From contig JAESUZ010001506.1 of assembly GCA_017311185.1 (NCBI GenBank), positions 1,240,001 through 1,304,000 of the forward strand: a DNA stretch of 64,000 nucleotides. Direction: 5' to 3'. The DNA comes from Proteles cristata cristata (taxonomy: Eukaryota > Chordata > Mammalia > Carnivora > Hyaenidae). The position numbers and the translations under genes are program-made. Under the pieces are notes generated by a model. It was given only the letters and a program-made list of their open reading frames with translations. It was not told the origin of the DNA and made no database searches. Positions 1 to 11,133 of the stretch are shown here, one piece after another; position 1 is the stretch's first letter, and each line of letters starts with the position of its first letter.

Positions 1-2376
1 AACACATTTCCTAATAGAAGCATAATAAATCAGTCACTGACATTACGAACTTTTCCTTCCTATCTACTGAGTTTTAAACGTTACAATGTAGTAATACACA
101 GCCGAGAATAGACCAGGTGCTGAGGAAACTGGCCTTCTCATTGTGTCATGGAATTGGAAATTGGAAGGAAGGGCCTATAATGTGCATACATTTCAGGATC
201 AGTAGCAAATGGTGAGACCACAAATTGCAGCAGTAATGCCGCCAGATTGTGTCTCCAGATATAACCAGTCAAACCTTACTTGTCACCAGGCCATGGAGCC
301 CACTAGTGAATCTGGTAGAAAAGCATGAGCTAAGGACACATTTTCATCCCTCACCATGAGGCCCCCATATCCTGGAGCACCACCTTGAAGACAGACCTTC
401 AGGCACATGAGATGCTGAAAAAGTGAGAAGGGATTCAAGTGTTTTCAAAAACACTGAGATACCCTCAGAGACCATTAAAAATATTGCATCTGACCAACAT
501 TTCCTAATTGAAATAAATTCTCCTTTGCTTTTTATCTCCTGACTTCCCAGTCATACTGGGACTTAACAAGGAAATCAGATCACCAGGGACTTAAAAAATA
601 AAAGATTAAAAATCCACAGGAAATGAAGAATTATATGTTCTTTAACTGAAAATATTTTGACCAATAAAAGAAAACTAGGCCTTGACTATTCTGCATATTT
701 TTCCCCCTGCACAATTGATTAAAGAATGTTTTTCTGACCAATGCTTGAAGCTCAGATCAACCAATGGAATAAGTAACAAATATGATCCCACCATTTTTCT
801 TATGTACTATGTGGCCATGTCAAATGGACACTCAGTTAATAAATAAAGTAGAACACACCAACAATCCACAAAGAATATAACTTTCCACCAAAGATTAGCT
901 TTTATAAAGATTCAGACATCATGCTATCCATGCCATATGCTTAAATGAGTTCTTCTATGTCATAAATACATGGGTAACACACCAACTGTTCCATGGAGGT
1001 TACAGTAAATCGATCAGCTATTAGAGCCTATTTGCTCCTATTCAAAATAAAATTAGCCTTAAATTAATGCAGATTTCCATAAGCTGAAAGTAGGCAAATC
1101 CTTGCCAGAGTTCTGCTTTATTATACATGCAGAGAACACAAGGATGGAATACAGACATGCTATAGCATTCAGAACTCCTTTAAAATTCGGTAGTCACTTC
1201 ACAGTAGTAACAATGTCTGGGAATACGGAACCAAGCTGCAAATTTCAACTATGCCAGCAAATATATTTCATTTCATTCTCTATATATGGTTTAAAATATT
1301 TAAACCTAACAAATTAAGACCTCTTCATATCCCCTCTTCCTGATTACAAAAAAAAAAAAAAACAGCTCTGCAAAGTTTTTCGTATCACAAGATTTTGCAG
1401 GCACACACATTTTGTAACAAAGAAATCAAGAACTGAAGCTCTAAGCACATTTTCGTGCTAAGTTATGTACATTATTTCCCTAAAAGAGAAACACCTGAAA
1501 ACTTAACTTTCCAAAATTTAGCAAACTGGTTAAAAAAAAAAGAAAGGAACCTGATTGTTATCCAGGCTCTAAATTCAGCTACCAATTTCCAAAAAAAAAC
1601 CCACAAAGGACAGAGCAACATTTAAAACTCTGCAGGGATGCAATCAACAAAATCCAGGCCACAGTTAACTCTACAGAACAAACAACCTGGGTCTGTTCAA
1701 TGTCTAAATAATAAATAGGAAAAAAAAAAAAAAGTAAATGAGACTCAAAAAGCATTATCCAATCACAATGTGTGATCTTTATTTAAACCTTGATTCAAAC
1801 TGTTCTAAAAAACGAAAACTGTGCACCAATGAGAAGATTAAAAATTTGAACACTGCCTGAATATTTGGTAGTATTAAAAAAGTATTCTTAATTTTTCAGT
1901 GCATGTGATAATAGCATTATATTTTGAACCTGTCTGAAGATCCTTCTGTTTTAAAGATAAAGACTAAAATATTTATGGATGAACTGATAGAATGTCTGTG
2001 CTCTGCTTCAAACCAATAGAAGGGTAGGAAGTTGGTGGATGAGGATAAGACAGGAGTGGCCAGCTGATGAATTGGGAAAAGGCTGTAAGTACACAGGGAG
2101 TCATTACACTACTTTCTGTTTATATTTCTGCATGTTTGAGATTTTCCACAATTTTTTAAAAATTTCTAGTACATGCCAAATATTAAACTAAAACCTGAGG
2201 ATGGTTGCAAATATCTGAAATATGATAATATTCCATTAGAAAAAATGAGTTAAACAATCCCACTATTTCAGGTCCTATGATGAATAATGCATTAATTCAG
2301 ATAAAACCTTTTGTCTTAAATATTTTCCAGAAGGGTTTGGCTCACTCGTTATGAATGAAATGAGGAAAAATACAAG
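1..2376. other. Intronic DNA without recognised genes
   Basis: AT-rich intron. Poly-A runs lie near 1348-1362 and 1720-1733. A stretch at about 2030-2165 (TTTCTGCATGTTTGAGATTTTCC and neighbours) resembles the 3' end of an old L1, but too little is left to be sure. The small frame 1102-1317 has no recognisable protein features. Confidence 0.6.
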
Positions 2377-2389
2377 TTAAGGTAATTTT

Positions 2390-2603
2390 GGGGCACCTGG
2401 GTGGCTCAGTGGGTTGAGCACCAACTTCGGCTCAGGTCGTGATCTCAGTTTGTGGGTTCAAGCCCCGCATCAAGCTCTGTGCTGACAGCTCAGAGCCTGG
2501 AGCCTGCTTCCAATTCCGTGTGTCCCTCTCTCTCTGCCCCTCCCCCGCTCATGATCAGTCTCTCTGTCTCTCAAAAACAAGTAAATGTTCAAAAAAAATT
2601 TTT
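2390..2603 (+). mobile_element. Carnivore tRNA-derived SINE
   Basis: The element has the GGGGCACCTGGGTGGCTCAG head, a tRNA-like B-box region, a CT-rich body and an A-rich tail. It is flanked by the target-site duplication TTAAGGTAATTT at 2377-2388 and 2604-2615. This copy uses the older body (CTGACAGCTCAGAGCC ... CTGCCCCTCC). Confidence 0.95.
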
Positions 2604-2615
2604 TTAAGGTAATTT

Positions 2616-3229
2616 AAAACACATTTAAATTTCCTACAAGCCAGAAAAATCAAGACTTCTCTCCTAAAAAGCAATTATTATTTTCTATCTAAAAACTGTA
2701 AACAAAACCCTAACAAATGATCTAACAGTTGTTTTTACTATGTTCAATACTCTGTGGTCCAGTTTTTAGTCTGATATATAATTGGAACATCAACCAAGTA
2801 TCAAAAGAGAAAGATAATTTAGTCTGATTTTAATAGAAGCTAAGAAACTGAAGCCCCTTCTTTTAAAAAAGTTTGTTAGTGAGAAACATCAACAGCTGTA
2901 CTGTGAAATAATTTTTTACAGCCTTATCAGCCCTAATCTTAGGGGGAAAAAGCTGCCCTACTCTTGCATTCTCCTTCAGTTTGTTTTCTCTCCCCAGCAA
3001 TTATCTGAAAAGAGGAAAGAAAGCAAGTCTCAAGGTTGTATAACCTAAACAATGCCTGAGGGAAACAGCCGGTGAATTCTTCTAGCTCCCTTAAACTTTT
3101 ATACCACAAAAGCTCAAATAATTTTAAATTACGCCAGTGCCAACCTGGAGGCATTAAACACAGTGTCTTTTTGCAAACAAAGCATCAATTTCAGCCTAGG
3201 CATCTTGTAAAATGAGTAGACTGCTCAGG
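2616..3229. other. Intronic DNA, nothing recognised
   Basis: No repeat family or exon signature could be named. The minus frame 2939-3154 looks like chance. Confidence 0.5.
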
Positions 3230-3345
3230 AATTACTCTCACTTTACACATGAAAAAACTGACTCTGGATTAATAGATTTATCAAATGAGAAGAGTCAAGG
3301 AGTAGTTGACTTGAACTCAAATCCCCTGACAATTAATCCTAATAT
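3230..3345 (-). repeat. MIR fragment
   Basis: A degraded match to the MIR core in reverse orientation (ACTTTACACATGAAAAAACTGA ... TTGAACTCAAATCC). Confidence 0.5.
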
Positions 3346-3429
3346 TTGCCCATTTCTCCTGAATGTAAATACATGATCATATGAATCTTTTTCAACATAA
3401 ATTACTATTCTGTAAACTGATCAATATTT

Positions 3430-4258
3430 TTTCTGTCACTAAAATCCTTCCATTTTTCAAGGTCCACCTTATTATGCAAACAGCTGCAGAATATTCCATG
3501 GCAGAAATGTACCATAATTTATTTAGCAAATCCTTTAAATTGGACGTTTGGGTTCTCTCCAATGTTTGCCAAAATAAGCAATGATATAACGCATGTCCAA
3601 ACATGCATATCTATGTGAATCTGGCCTGTTATTTCTTCAGGATAAATTCTTAGAAGTAGAATAGCTGGGCAAATAGGTGGGCAAAGGCTATGCCTGTTTA
3701 AAATATGGAATAATAGGGGCGCCTGGGTGGCTTAGTCGGTTGAGCGTCCGACTTTTCGCTTGGGTCATGATCTCGCGGTTCGTGGGTTCGAGCCCCGCGT
3801 CGGGCTCTGTGCTGACTGCCAGCTCAGAGCCTGGAGCCTGTTTCAGTCTGTGACTCCCTCTCTCTCTGACCCTCCCCTGCTCACGCTGTCTCTCTCTCTC
3901 CTAGAAATAAATAAAACATTAAAAAAAATAAAATAATAAAATAATAAAATAAAATATGGAATAATAAACTGCTCCCAAGAGGACTGGGACAATTTAGAGC
4001 CCTACTAACCACGATTAGGATCCATTTCATCACTCTACCCACTACTGTGTTTTAGCTTTTCCTTTAAACTTTGGCAATATGATAGCTGAAAATCTCATTA
4101 TTTTAAGCTGCATATATTTTTATCAAAGATAGTAAGGTTACTATTTTTCCCTAAATCTTTCCCCCCACCGGGAATTGCCCATGCATGTTTTTCACTAATT
4201 TCTCTACTCCACTATTAATCTTGTTATCACTAACTTATATAAACTGTATATATTAAAG
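3430..4258 (-). mobile_element. Old L1 3' region, split by a SINE
   Basis: It reads as the complement of an L1M-type 3' segment. Recognisable pieces are CAGAATATTCCATGG, TTGGACGTTTGGGTTCTCTCC, GATAAATTCTTAGAAGTAGAAT and, after the SINE, CTTTGGCAATATGATAGCTG. The SINE at 3716-3950 interrupts it, so the L1 is older. Confidence 0.7.
3716..3950 (+). mobile_element. Young feliform SINE inside an L1 remnant
   Basis: A full-length copy of the younger subfamily (GCTGACTGCCAGCTCAGAGC, CTCTGACCCTCCCCTG, tail CCTAGAAATAAATAAAACATT). The 16-bp duplications AAAATATGGAATAATA at 3700-3715 and 3951-3966 are identical. Confidence 0.97.
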
Positions 4259-4467
4259 CAAGGTTCCTCCCCCTCAGCATTACTGATATTTTGGATAATT
4301 TCTTGTTGTGGGGGATTGCCCTGTTCTCCAGGATGCTTAGCAGCAATCCCTGGCCTCTACCCTCTAAATGCCAGAAGCATTCCCTCCAGTTGTGACAACC
4401 AAAAGTGTCTCCAAGCATTGCCACATGTCCTATGGAGAGCAAAATAGTCCCTGGCTGAGAACTACAG
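4259..4467 (+). mobile_element. hAT-type MITE (MER family)
   Basis: It carries the mammalian repeat core GGATAATTTCTTGTTGTGGG, AGCAGCAATCCCTGGCCTC and GACAACCAAAAGTGTCTCC, with GGTTC / GAGAAC-type terminal inverted repeats. The copy at 24853-25070 belongs to the same family. I do not recall its exact Repbase name. Confidence 0.75.
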
Positions 4468-4719
4468 TGTTAAGTTGATTAACTCTTTGTTCCAATTACA
4501 CACTATGCCTCTTGGATACTAGTACTCCCCACTCCCCATTCAATAGGAGTGTCCTTTCTTCAATATTCTTTAAAGATTCTTTAGAGACTTGATTACTATA
4601 CTAATTTTCTAGGCAGCTCTGTCAATACTGAATGGCTACAATTGTTCCAAAATTCATACAACTAAAATGAAGTCTAAATCCCTGTAAGTTCCAAGCATTA
4701 ATTTTAATTATACCGCTTA

Positions 4720-4935
4720 GAACTGTACTGTTCAATACAGTAGCTGCTAGCCACATGCAACTATTTAAATTTAAATTAAGTGAAATTAAATGAAATTTAA
4801 AATTCGGTTCCTCAGTCACACTAGCCACATTTCAAGTGTTCAATAGCCACATGTGGTAGGGGGTTGCCCTAGTGGACAGCACAGATATTGAACATTCCCA
4901 TCATCGCAGAGTGTTCCACTGTACAGAGCTGTTCT
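4720..4935 (+). mobile_element. hAT-type MITE, second family
   Basis: Contains CTAGCCACATG..., a TTTAAATTTAAATTAAG core, TCACACTAGCCACATTTCAAG, and TATTGAACATTCCCATCATCGCAGA near the end. This is a common non-autonomous mammalian DNA transposon. Confidence 0.7.
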
Positions 4936-5112
4936 AGAACCTTGCCACTCAAAGTGTTGTTCAAACACCGGCAGCATTGGCACCGTCCAAATACTTCTTA
5001 GAAATACAGAATCTTGGGCCCCACCTCAGACCTACTATATATCCGGATCTTCATTTTAACAAGATCCCCAGGTGATTTATGTGCACTCAGAAGTTTGAGA
5101 TGCATTGCACTG
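4936..5112 (-). mobile_element. MER5A/MER20-like hAT-Charlie MITE
   Basis: Recognised from CTCAAAGTGTTGTTC, TTAGAAATACAGAATC, GGGCCCCACCTCAGACCTACT and CCCCAGGTGATT. It abuts the previous MITE. Confidence 0.7.
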
Positions 5113-5169
5113 GGTGACAAACATCTGAGGTCTGTTATCAAATGTGTCCTCATTCCACAAGACCTTACT

Positions 5170-5600
5170 TCTCCAGACTAAAATATCCTAAACTTTTCAT
5201 CATATGACCTAGTTTCCTCATCTCCACTGGTCCAACTCTTCTCTGCCCTCTATCATCTCCCAGTCCGTAAAGGATAGAAGGTGAGGCTGTGCTTCAGGAG
5301 AGGTCTAAAGTTGAGACCATCACTTTCTTTGAGCTGAATATCACGTTTCTTTCAATGTAGCCTCAGTGTGCATTAGATCTGTCCTTATTTAGTAATTTCT
5401 CTTCAGTCAGATCACACTAGAGGCACATAATAAGTTTGTGGTCAACAGGTTCTTTGGGCCTTCTTCATGGAACTGCAGTGAAGTCACACATTCCATAAAC
5501 TTTTGCAGACATTTGCTTAAACTGTTGTTCAGAAATGTACAATTATCTGTATTAAATTTAACCTTGTTGGTTCTGTCTTTTGGCTTCATCTTCCAAACCC
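5170..5600 (-). mobile_element. L3/CR1 LINE remnant
   Basis: The plus strand reads as the complement of the C-terminal reverse-transcriptase region and 3' part of a CR1/L3 element: a CTCATCTCCACTGGTCCAACTC block, TTCAATGTAGCCTCAGTGTGCATTAG, ATCACACTAG and TAAATTTAACCTTGTTGG. It is strongly diverged. CR1/L3 elements died out early in mammalian history. Confidence 0.65.
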
Positions 5601-7059
5601 CGAATACATCCCAGTTCCTTCACCCAACTTTGAAAACTTGACGAACACGCCTATTTATTCCTCCACTCAAAAATGTTCATTAAACAGGAGGAAGGCAAGA
5701 ACAGTGACCTAGAGTCCCACAGAAACGTTTTCCCCCTGCCTATGTGAATCTACTGAGACTCTCAGATGTATTTCTAACCCAGTTATTAATGCCTAACTCT
5801 ACTGATACTTAAATCACTTCCTAACTCCAAAATGTGTTGTGTCAGAAACCAATAGAATTTTTCTAGCAAAAAAAAAAAAATTAAATTAAATTTCTATTGT
5901 TCTACAGATTGAAGACCAGCTAATTTTTTCCAAATCCTCTCTCGCTACCAATACTTTATAACAAAAAGCATGACACTCTCTTTTATATCCAGTCCCCAAA
6001 TTAGGTCAACCAAAATGACTGCCTTTTCAATAAGATATATTCATCTACATCAAAACAAATAAACAAAAGTAGTCTGAACCAACACTTAACCTGTATCTGT
6101 GATGGGATCAACTCTCCATTGTACAAAGGTAGTCTACCTTATTTCTTACTTCAATGTCTCAGTTGTCTTTAAGTCTTATAATGTTCTCTTCCTTATTTTT
6201 ATAAGTACATTCCACATAAATAAATGAATGAGGTACCCAGTGAAGAAAAACAGTAGAAATGACAACACCTATGAAATGGACTCTTATTTTAAAATTATTT
6301 TTATTCTTCCTCTAAACTAATTCCAGAGTTTAAAATTTTTTACAGTCCCTCTTATCCTTTTCTCATTTTGTTCTATCTTTTCTGTGTCATCCCTAGAAAT
6401 TTCCTATTCATGTTGCCCTCGTCAAACATATTAAGTGAACATACACACTAGGAAACTAATACATCAAATGACTCTAATGAGGGAGACAGGTGTATCAAAG
6501 ATATCCAGTATCTCCTCCTTGAGGGGTTAATAATCAGATGGGGAAAAAAAGACTTGGACACAAATAATGGTGATAGAAAGCAATATACAACATATGCTAT
6601 ATAAGTAATTCAATCAACATGCTATAAAAAACATCAGAGGAAGAACCACTCAATTCCTAGCTGGAATAATTAGAAAGGGGGGAAAAAAACTCCTCAGAGA
6701 GAACAGAACTTGTAATGGTTTGAAAAATGGATAGGATTTTAGCATGTAAGTGGGCAGATCTGGAGACTAGTCCTGGCCAACCAAGCAAAGATGCAAGGGG
6801 GGTGCAAATATAAATGCATCTACTTTGGCCAAAGTAATGGACGCATGGTGGGAAATGAGGCAGAAAGGGCCAGAGCACAAGTGATAGACACATTTGATAT
6901 CAGGAAAGAATGAATTGATTTTGATTGGGGCAGTGGCCTTGAGCAAAGTCATTGTCCGTACAATGTCTAAGTGTGTCTATTATCAGGGCTGACTGAAGGG
7001 AAAGTATCAATGATTGTTTATTCATAATATACGGCGTAAGATACAGCAATGTCCAGGTC
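5601..7059. other. Intronic DNA, nothing firmly recognised
   Basis: Low-complexity A-rich pieces (5866-5890) and unclassified intron. The open frames at 6657-6952 (minus) look like chance. Confidence 0.5.
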
Positions 7060-7560
7060 ACTGAATATTCTTCAGTTTTAAATGTCTGGATAGTATTTAA
7101 TAATATAATATTTTACTCTGGATGTTTAGGTTAGTTCCCATGTTTTGTTAATACTTAAAATAAAACAATCGTGATGAACCTCTTTTTACTTTGTGTGCAT
7201 ATAATTCCTAGAAGAGGAATTACTGGTGAAAGGGTAAGAATATTTTTAAGACTCTCTGGGGTGCCTGGGTGGCTCAATCTGTTAAGTAGTCAACTCTTGA
7301 TTTTGGCTCAGGTCATGATCTCACAATTCCTGAGATCAAGCCCCAAGTCTAACTCTGTGCTAACAGTGTTTGGGATTTTCTTTCTCCCAATCTCTCTGCC
7401 CCTCCCCCATTTGTGTACACATGAGTGCACTCTCTCTCTCCCTCAAAATAAATACACTTTTTGAAATAAGAATATTTTAAGACTCTCAATATAAATTTAC
7501 CAATTTCTTATCACAAAACAGGTTCCCACTAAAATCTCCAACATTGGTATGTGTTTGTTC
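7060..7560 (-). mobile_element. Old L1 3' fragment, split by a SINE
   Basis: Complement of an L1M 3' segment: ATTCCTAGAAGAGGAATTAC, GGTAAGAATATTTTTAAGAC, then CCAATTTCTTATCACAAAACAGGTTCCCAC after the SINE. It is the same L1 part as at 3430-4258. Confidence 0.6.
7258..7467 (+). mobile_element. Carnivore SINE, older copy
   Basis: GGGGTGCCTGGGTGGCTCA head with a decayed tRNA part. The duplication of about 20 bp (AAGAATATTTTAAGAC...) at 7236-7256 and 7468-7487 differs by one T. Confidence 0.93.
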
Positions 7561-8064
7561 ATTATACGTGACTGTATCCACCTCACCAAAAGATGTGGGC
7601 TTCTGGATACTCTACCCCCTTCCTCAGTGGTGTGAGGAAGCCGACCAGAAAGGAGAGGATCTACTGCCCCAGGGAGGTGCAAGGTACAGTTGATTCTTAT
7701 CTCTCTATATGGCTGACTCCTCATACCCCAGGACCTCATACCCAGGCTGACTACATGGGTATGACCTATGAAGCCTCATAGGGCCCCAGGCTTAGAAGAG
7801 CACCAAGCTGGTTTAATGTCTATTGTCCAAAAAATTTTTAATAAGGGTCCTGCATTTGCCTTTTGCAGTGAGTCCCCAAAATTAGCCAGTGTTGCTTATA
7901 CCCCATAGTGTCTACGAGGATGTGTTGCACATAAAAGACATTAAGAACTTTCCCCAAATAGCACAATATTATTGTGTTTATAGAATGGGAGGAGAAAAAA
8001 AATCAAACTAAATCCACACTAATTGCATCTTTAAAGAGTACTGCATTTTTCAAAAAAGTCATTA
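7561..8064. other. Intronic DNA, nothing recognised
   Basis: The frames 7497-7739 (minus) and 7593-7781 (plus) overlap in opposite directions and show no protein features. Confidence 0.5.
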
Positions 8065-8078
8065 TCAAATTACCTTTT

Positions 8079-8289
8079 TTAAAAAAAGTTTTTATAGTTT
8101 ATTTTTGAGACAGAGAGCGACAGAGCATGAGCGGGGGAGGGACAGAGAAGGAGTAAGGCACAGATTCTGAAACAGGCTCCAGGCTCTTAGCTGTCCACAC
8201 AGAATCTGATGCGCGGCTCAACACAAACCATGAGATCATGACCTGAGCCGAAGTCGGATGCTTAACCGACTGAGCCACCCAGGCGCCCC
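8079..8289 (-). mobile_element. Carnivore SINE, minus orientation
   Basis: Reverse copy ending GAGCCACCCAGGCGCCCC. It is flanked by TCAAATTACCTTTT at 8065-8078 and 8290-8303. Confidence 0.96.
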
Positions 8290-8417
8290 TCAAATTACCT
8301 TTTAATTTCATTAGTTACACACAGTTAGGGGAAAAATGAAGTTAAATCAAAGTCACCGAGATTCAGAGGAGTCATGAAAAGAAAAAAGTAAACAAAGTTT
8401 TAAAAAACCTAAAGAGA

Positions 8418-8642
8418 GGGGCGCCTGGGTGGCTTAGTCGGTTAAGTGTCCGACTTTCGCTTAGGTCATGATCTCGCAGTTCGTGGGTTTGAGCCCCGCA
8501 TCGGGCTCTGTGCTGACTGCCAACTCAGAGCCTGGAGCCTGTTTCAGCCTGTGACTCCCTTTCTCTCTGACCCTCCCCTGCTCACGCTGTCTCTCTCTAT
8601 CTCCTAAAAATAAATAAAACATTAAAAAAAAATTTTTTTTTT
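8418..8642 (+). mobile_element. Young feliform SINE
   Basis: GGGGCGCCTGGGTGGCTTAG head and CTGACTGCCAACTC variant. The duplication AAACCTAAAGAGA / AAACCTAGAGAGA at 8405-8417 and 8643-8655 has one mismatch. It lies head to head with the SINE at 8079-8289, 128 bp away. Confidence 0.96.
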
Positions 8643-8659
8643 AAACCTAGAGAGAAATA

Positions 8660-9299
8660 ATTCAGAAAAATATTAAATTCAAAGTCAATGAGAATTTGGC
8701 TTTTGCTATGACTATATCATCTTCCCAGTAGGTTCTTGAACTAAATAAATGTGATTTCTGCTTGGAAATTTTCCTGGAGGCCATCTGGAAAATTAAGACA
8801 GACAGGATAAGTGTCTTTTTATTATTCTGAGCCACATAAAACAATTGGTCTCAGGAGCCGATAAAAACTATTCCAGAGGAACCCATACCACTAATCTTGC
8901 TACCCTCAACAACTTTCATCAACCCCCAAATTTAATAATATCCCTAGTGTGAACACTGCCCTTTTCCCAAGTTTTATTTAACGCTTAGATGATCAAAAAG
9001 TATTTGAATTCTGCAGATGGATTCATGTGAGGGAGGCCCCAGACATCATCAGGCCAGAAGCATTTTCAGGTTTAAGTTCAAATCCAGATCCTTCTCACAT
9101 GCTAACTCTCATCCAGACATTCTCCAGAGCATGTTCTTAAATCTGGTCTTGGATCAATTGCTTCTGAACTACATTCTTAAGAATGCTGATTTCTGGGTCC
9201 TATACTGGACCTTCCAAATGAACATATCTGAGGAGAGCACACAGAAATTGACTGATTCCTTTGACCAACATTGGGTGAGTCTATGTGCAAAACAGAGCT
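8660..9299. other. Intronic DNA, no named feature
   Basis: No repeat recognised. The 121-codon frame at 9017-9382 runs into the adjacent MITE and has no recognisable domain; I take it as chance. Confidence 0.5.
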
Positions 9300-9445
9300 T
9301 CTCCCTTCTTTGTGCACACACATCACCTGGGGATCTTGTTAAAATGCAGGTTCTGATTCACTCGGTCTGGGTAGGGGGTTGAGGGTCTGCATTCTAACAA
9401 GCTGAGAGCATTAGTTCCCACCCCAGCTGCACATTGGAATATACA
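9300..9445 (+). mobile_element. MER5A-like MITE fragment
   Basis: Contains CATCACCTGGGGATCTTGTTAAAATGCAG, CTGATTCACTC and GCTGCACATTGGAAT. Confidence 0.6.
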
Positions 9446-9489
9446 GCCCAATTCTGATTCCCAAATGAACCTCAGTTTCCCTCTCTACA

Positions 9490-9800
9490 AAATGAGAATA
9501 TACCCACATGAGATATCATTCACCACTATTCATCTTCCAAACTCCCTGCTCTCCCTTCAGGATGTCCTTCACTTTGGAGTCTCTGCATACACAATTCCTC
9601 CACTACCAGCTATCCCTCATTCTTGGCCACATTAAACCCTACTCTCTGTCTTCACATTGCAACTCCAATGTCACCTCCATAAGGAAAACTTCCTGACCAG
9701 CCCCCAGTGTGAATTCAAATGAGGTCCCTGCATTTATAATGTTCATAGCGCCCTGAACACCCTTCAGAGCATCATATATTTTATAATGATGTATTCTTGT
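9490..9800 (+). mobile_element. L2 LINE 3' fragment
   Basis: L2-type text: CCTCCATAAGGAAAACTTCCTGACCAGC, followed by GTTCATAGCGCCCTGAACACC and ATATATTTTATAATGATG. Confidence 0.65.
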
Positions 9801-9919
9801 GCACATAAAGAAATAATTCCCATTCACCCCACTAACCTTGGTGGGCCACAGATCCCAGTTCTCCACTCACCACTGTGACTTCAACAGTTACACTCACTTC
9901 CTACTAACAAATGCTAATG

Positions 9920-10125
9920 AGGGTAGAGCTATCTAACTCTGTGCCAGCTTCTGCTTTCAATATTTTACAAGGTTCAATTAATTTCATCTTCACATAATCC
10001 TATGAGATAGGTGCAATTTTATGGATGAAAAAGTGAAGCACAGAGAGACTAAGTTGCATGCCAAAGCCGTCACAGCTGGAGGCCGCTAATGGAGGAAGCA
10101 GGACTTGAACCCAAGTACTTTAGGT
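9920..10125 (-). repeat. MIR SINE
   Basis: Reverse MIR: TTCACATAATCCTATGAGATAGGTGC, GATGAAAAAGTGAAGCACAGAGAG, GACTTGAACCCAAG. Confidence 0.8.
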
Positions 10126-10179
10126 TAAGAAAGGGAAACAGGAACAATGAGGGACTACAGAAGCAGTCCCTGGAGACCC

Positions 10180-10297
10180 ATTTTTCCTTCTTTCCTTCTG
10201 CTTTCTTTCATTCTTTTCTTTTATTCCTTCCTTTTTCCTTTCTTTTCCTTCTCTTCCTTTCTTTCTTTTTCTTTTCTTCTGCCCCCCCCCCCCCCCC
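10180..10297 (+). repeat. Pyrimidine-rich tract ending in a C16 run
   Basis: About 100 bp of nearly pure TTCC/TTTC pyrimidines lead into 16 consecutive Cs at 10282-10297. It starts about 200 bp left of the CpG island. The strand asymmetry is the kind that can adopt triplex or i-motif structure. It is also a likely sequencing and assembly trouble spot. Confidence 0.9.
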
Positions 10298-10499
10298 GTT
10301 TCATAATGGTCATAAAGCCAGGGCAGCCACAGTTCAGTTATTGTATTTGCACGGTAGACACATTAGTTCATGCTCATCCGGTGAAAACAAATGTATTACC
10401 CAGTCCCTGCTCCGTTGGAGGCATTTTGGAAATTGTGAGTAACAGACTCGACTGATCTATTACCGGACAGATAACGGGAATAAGCAAACAAGGAAATTG

Positions 10500-11110
10500 G
10501 TTAAATGCACGAGGGAGCCGAACGCGGCGGTGAGGCAGGATCTGCGGGCTCCTTCAGGCCCCGTCAGGAAGGCGGGCCTCCCTGCGGAGTGTGCCGGTAA
10601 GGCTGGAACCTAGAGGAGAAGGAAGCCAGCTCTTCCCTCCCTCGAGAGGAGCGGGCAAGGCGGGAGAAGCACTGCAGCCAGAGGCCGCGCGAGCAAAGGC
10701 CTGGAAGCACCGCCCTGCGGCCACGCCCGAGAAGCGAGAGGCGTCGTCGTCTGGGCGCCCTTCGCTGAGGGAAGAAAGGAACCAGGAACACGATAGAGCG
10801 GGCCACGCGGCCAGGGTCACATTTTACCTCCAGATTCACGAGTTTTGCCACCCATGTGACCACCAATCCAGTCACCAAAACCTTGACCCGCGGGTTCACC
10901 TACCCTTCTCAGCGTTCTCGTTCCCTTCAGCGGAGAGAAGGCGCCGGTAGCCTGCAGGCTTTGCCTCCAGGACCCACCCGCTTTCGCTCATTGGCCCAGA
11001 GGTTAGCACGTGACCCCGGCACACGCAATCCGGGGCCCGCCCGCCTCGTGCTAGCCTTCCACTCAACCAGCCGGTATCGAGAGAGGCGCCCATCAGCCTA
11101 ACCCGGAGAA
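10500..11110. promoter_or_regulatory. CpG island, candidate alternative or antisense promoter
   Basis: I count about 51 CpG dinucleotides over about 610 bp, in GC-rich DNA flanked by AT-rich, CpG-poor intron. Promoter-type motifs are present: CCAAT at 10863-10867, an inverted CCAAT (ATTGG) at 10990-10994, and a palindromic E-box CACGTG at 11007-11012 followed by AC (USF/TFE-type). No TATA box is evident. The island overlaps several GC-driven open frames on both strands (for example 10591-10950 plus and 10564-10899 minus), which look like no protein family I know. It lies 24 kb inside ERC2, downstream of the start codon. It could drive a short ERC2 isoform (minus) or an antisense or non-coding transcript (plus). 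The plus-strand donor at 11134 favours the latter. An unmethylated regulatory island without a transcript is also possible. Confidence 0.8.
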
Positions 11111-11133
11111 TGAAAATAACAAACCAGTTACAG
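11015..11133 (+). ncRNA. Candidate first exon of a plus-strand transcript from the CpG island
   Basis: The right edge of the island runs into ACCAGTTACAG|GTGAGAAAAG, a near-consensus donor at 11133/11134. With an E-box and an inverted CCAAT 120-150 bp upstream, this resembles a small TATA-less first exon. The 5' end given is nominal. A short ATG frame (11110, eight codons to the donor) exists but matches nothing I recognise, so I treat the exon as non-coding or unknown. Transcription here would be antisense to ERC2. Confidence 0.4.

Noticed and set aside
9017..9382. 121-codon plus-strand frame, DNA around a possible exon
   Set aside because: No flanking splice sites of quality, no domain, and the last third lies in a MER5A-like MITE.
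10554..11101. Several overlapping open frames of 65-119 codons on both strands in the CpG island
   Set aside because: GC-rich DNA has few stop codons. The frames overlap in four registers, are Arg/Pro/Ser-rich, and match no protein family I know.
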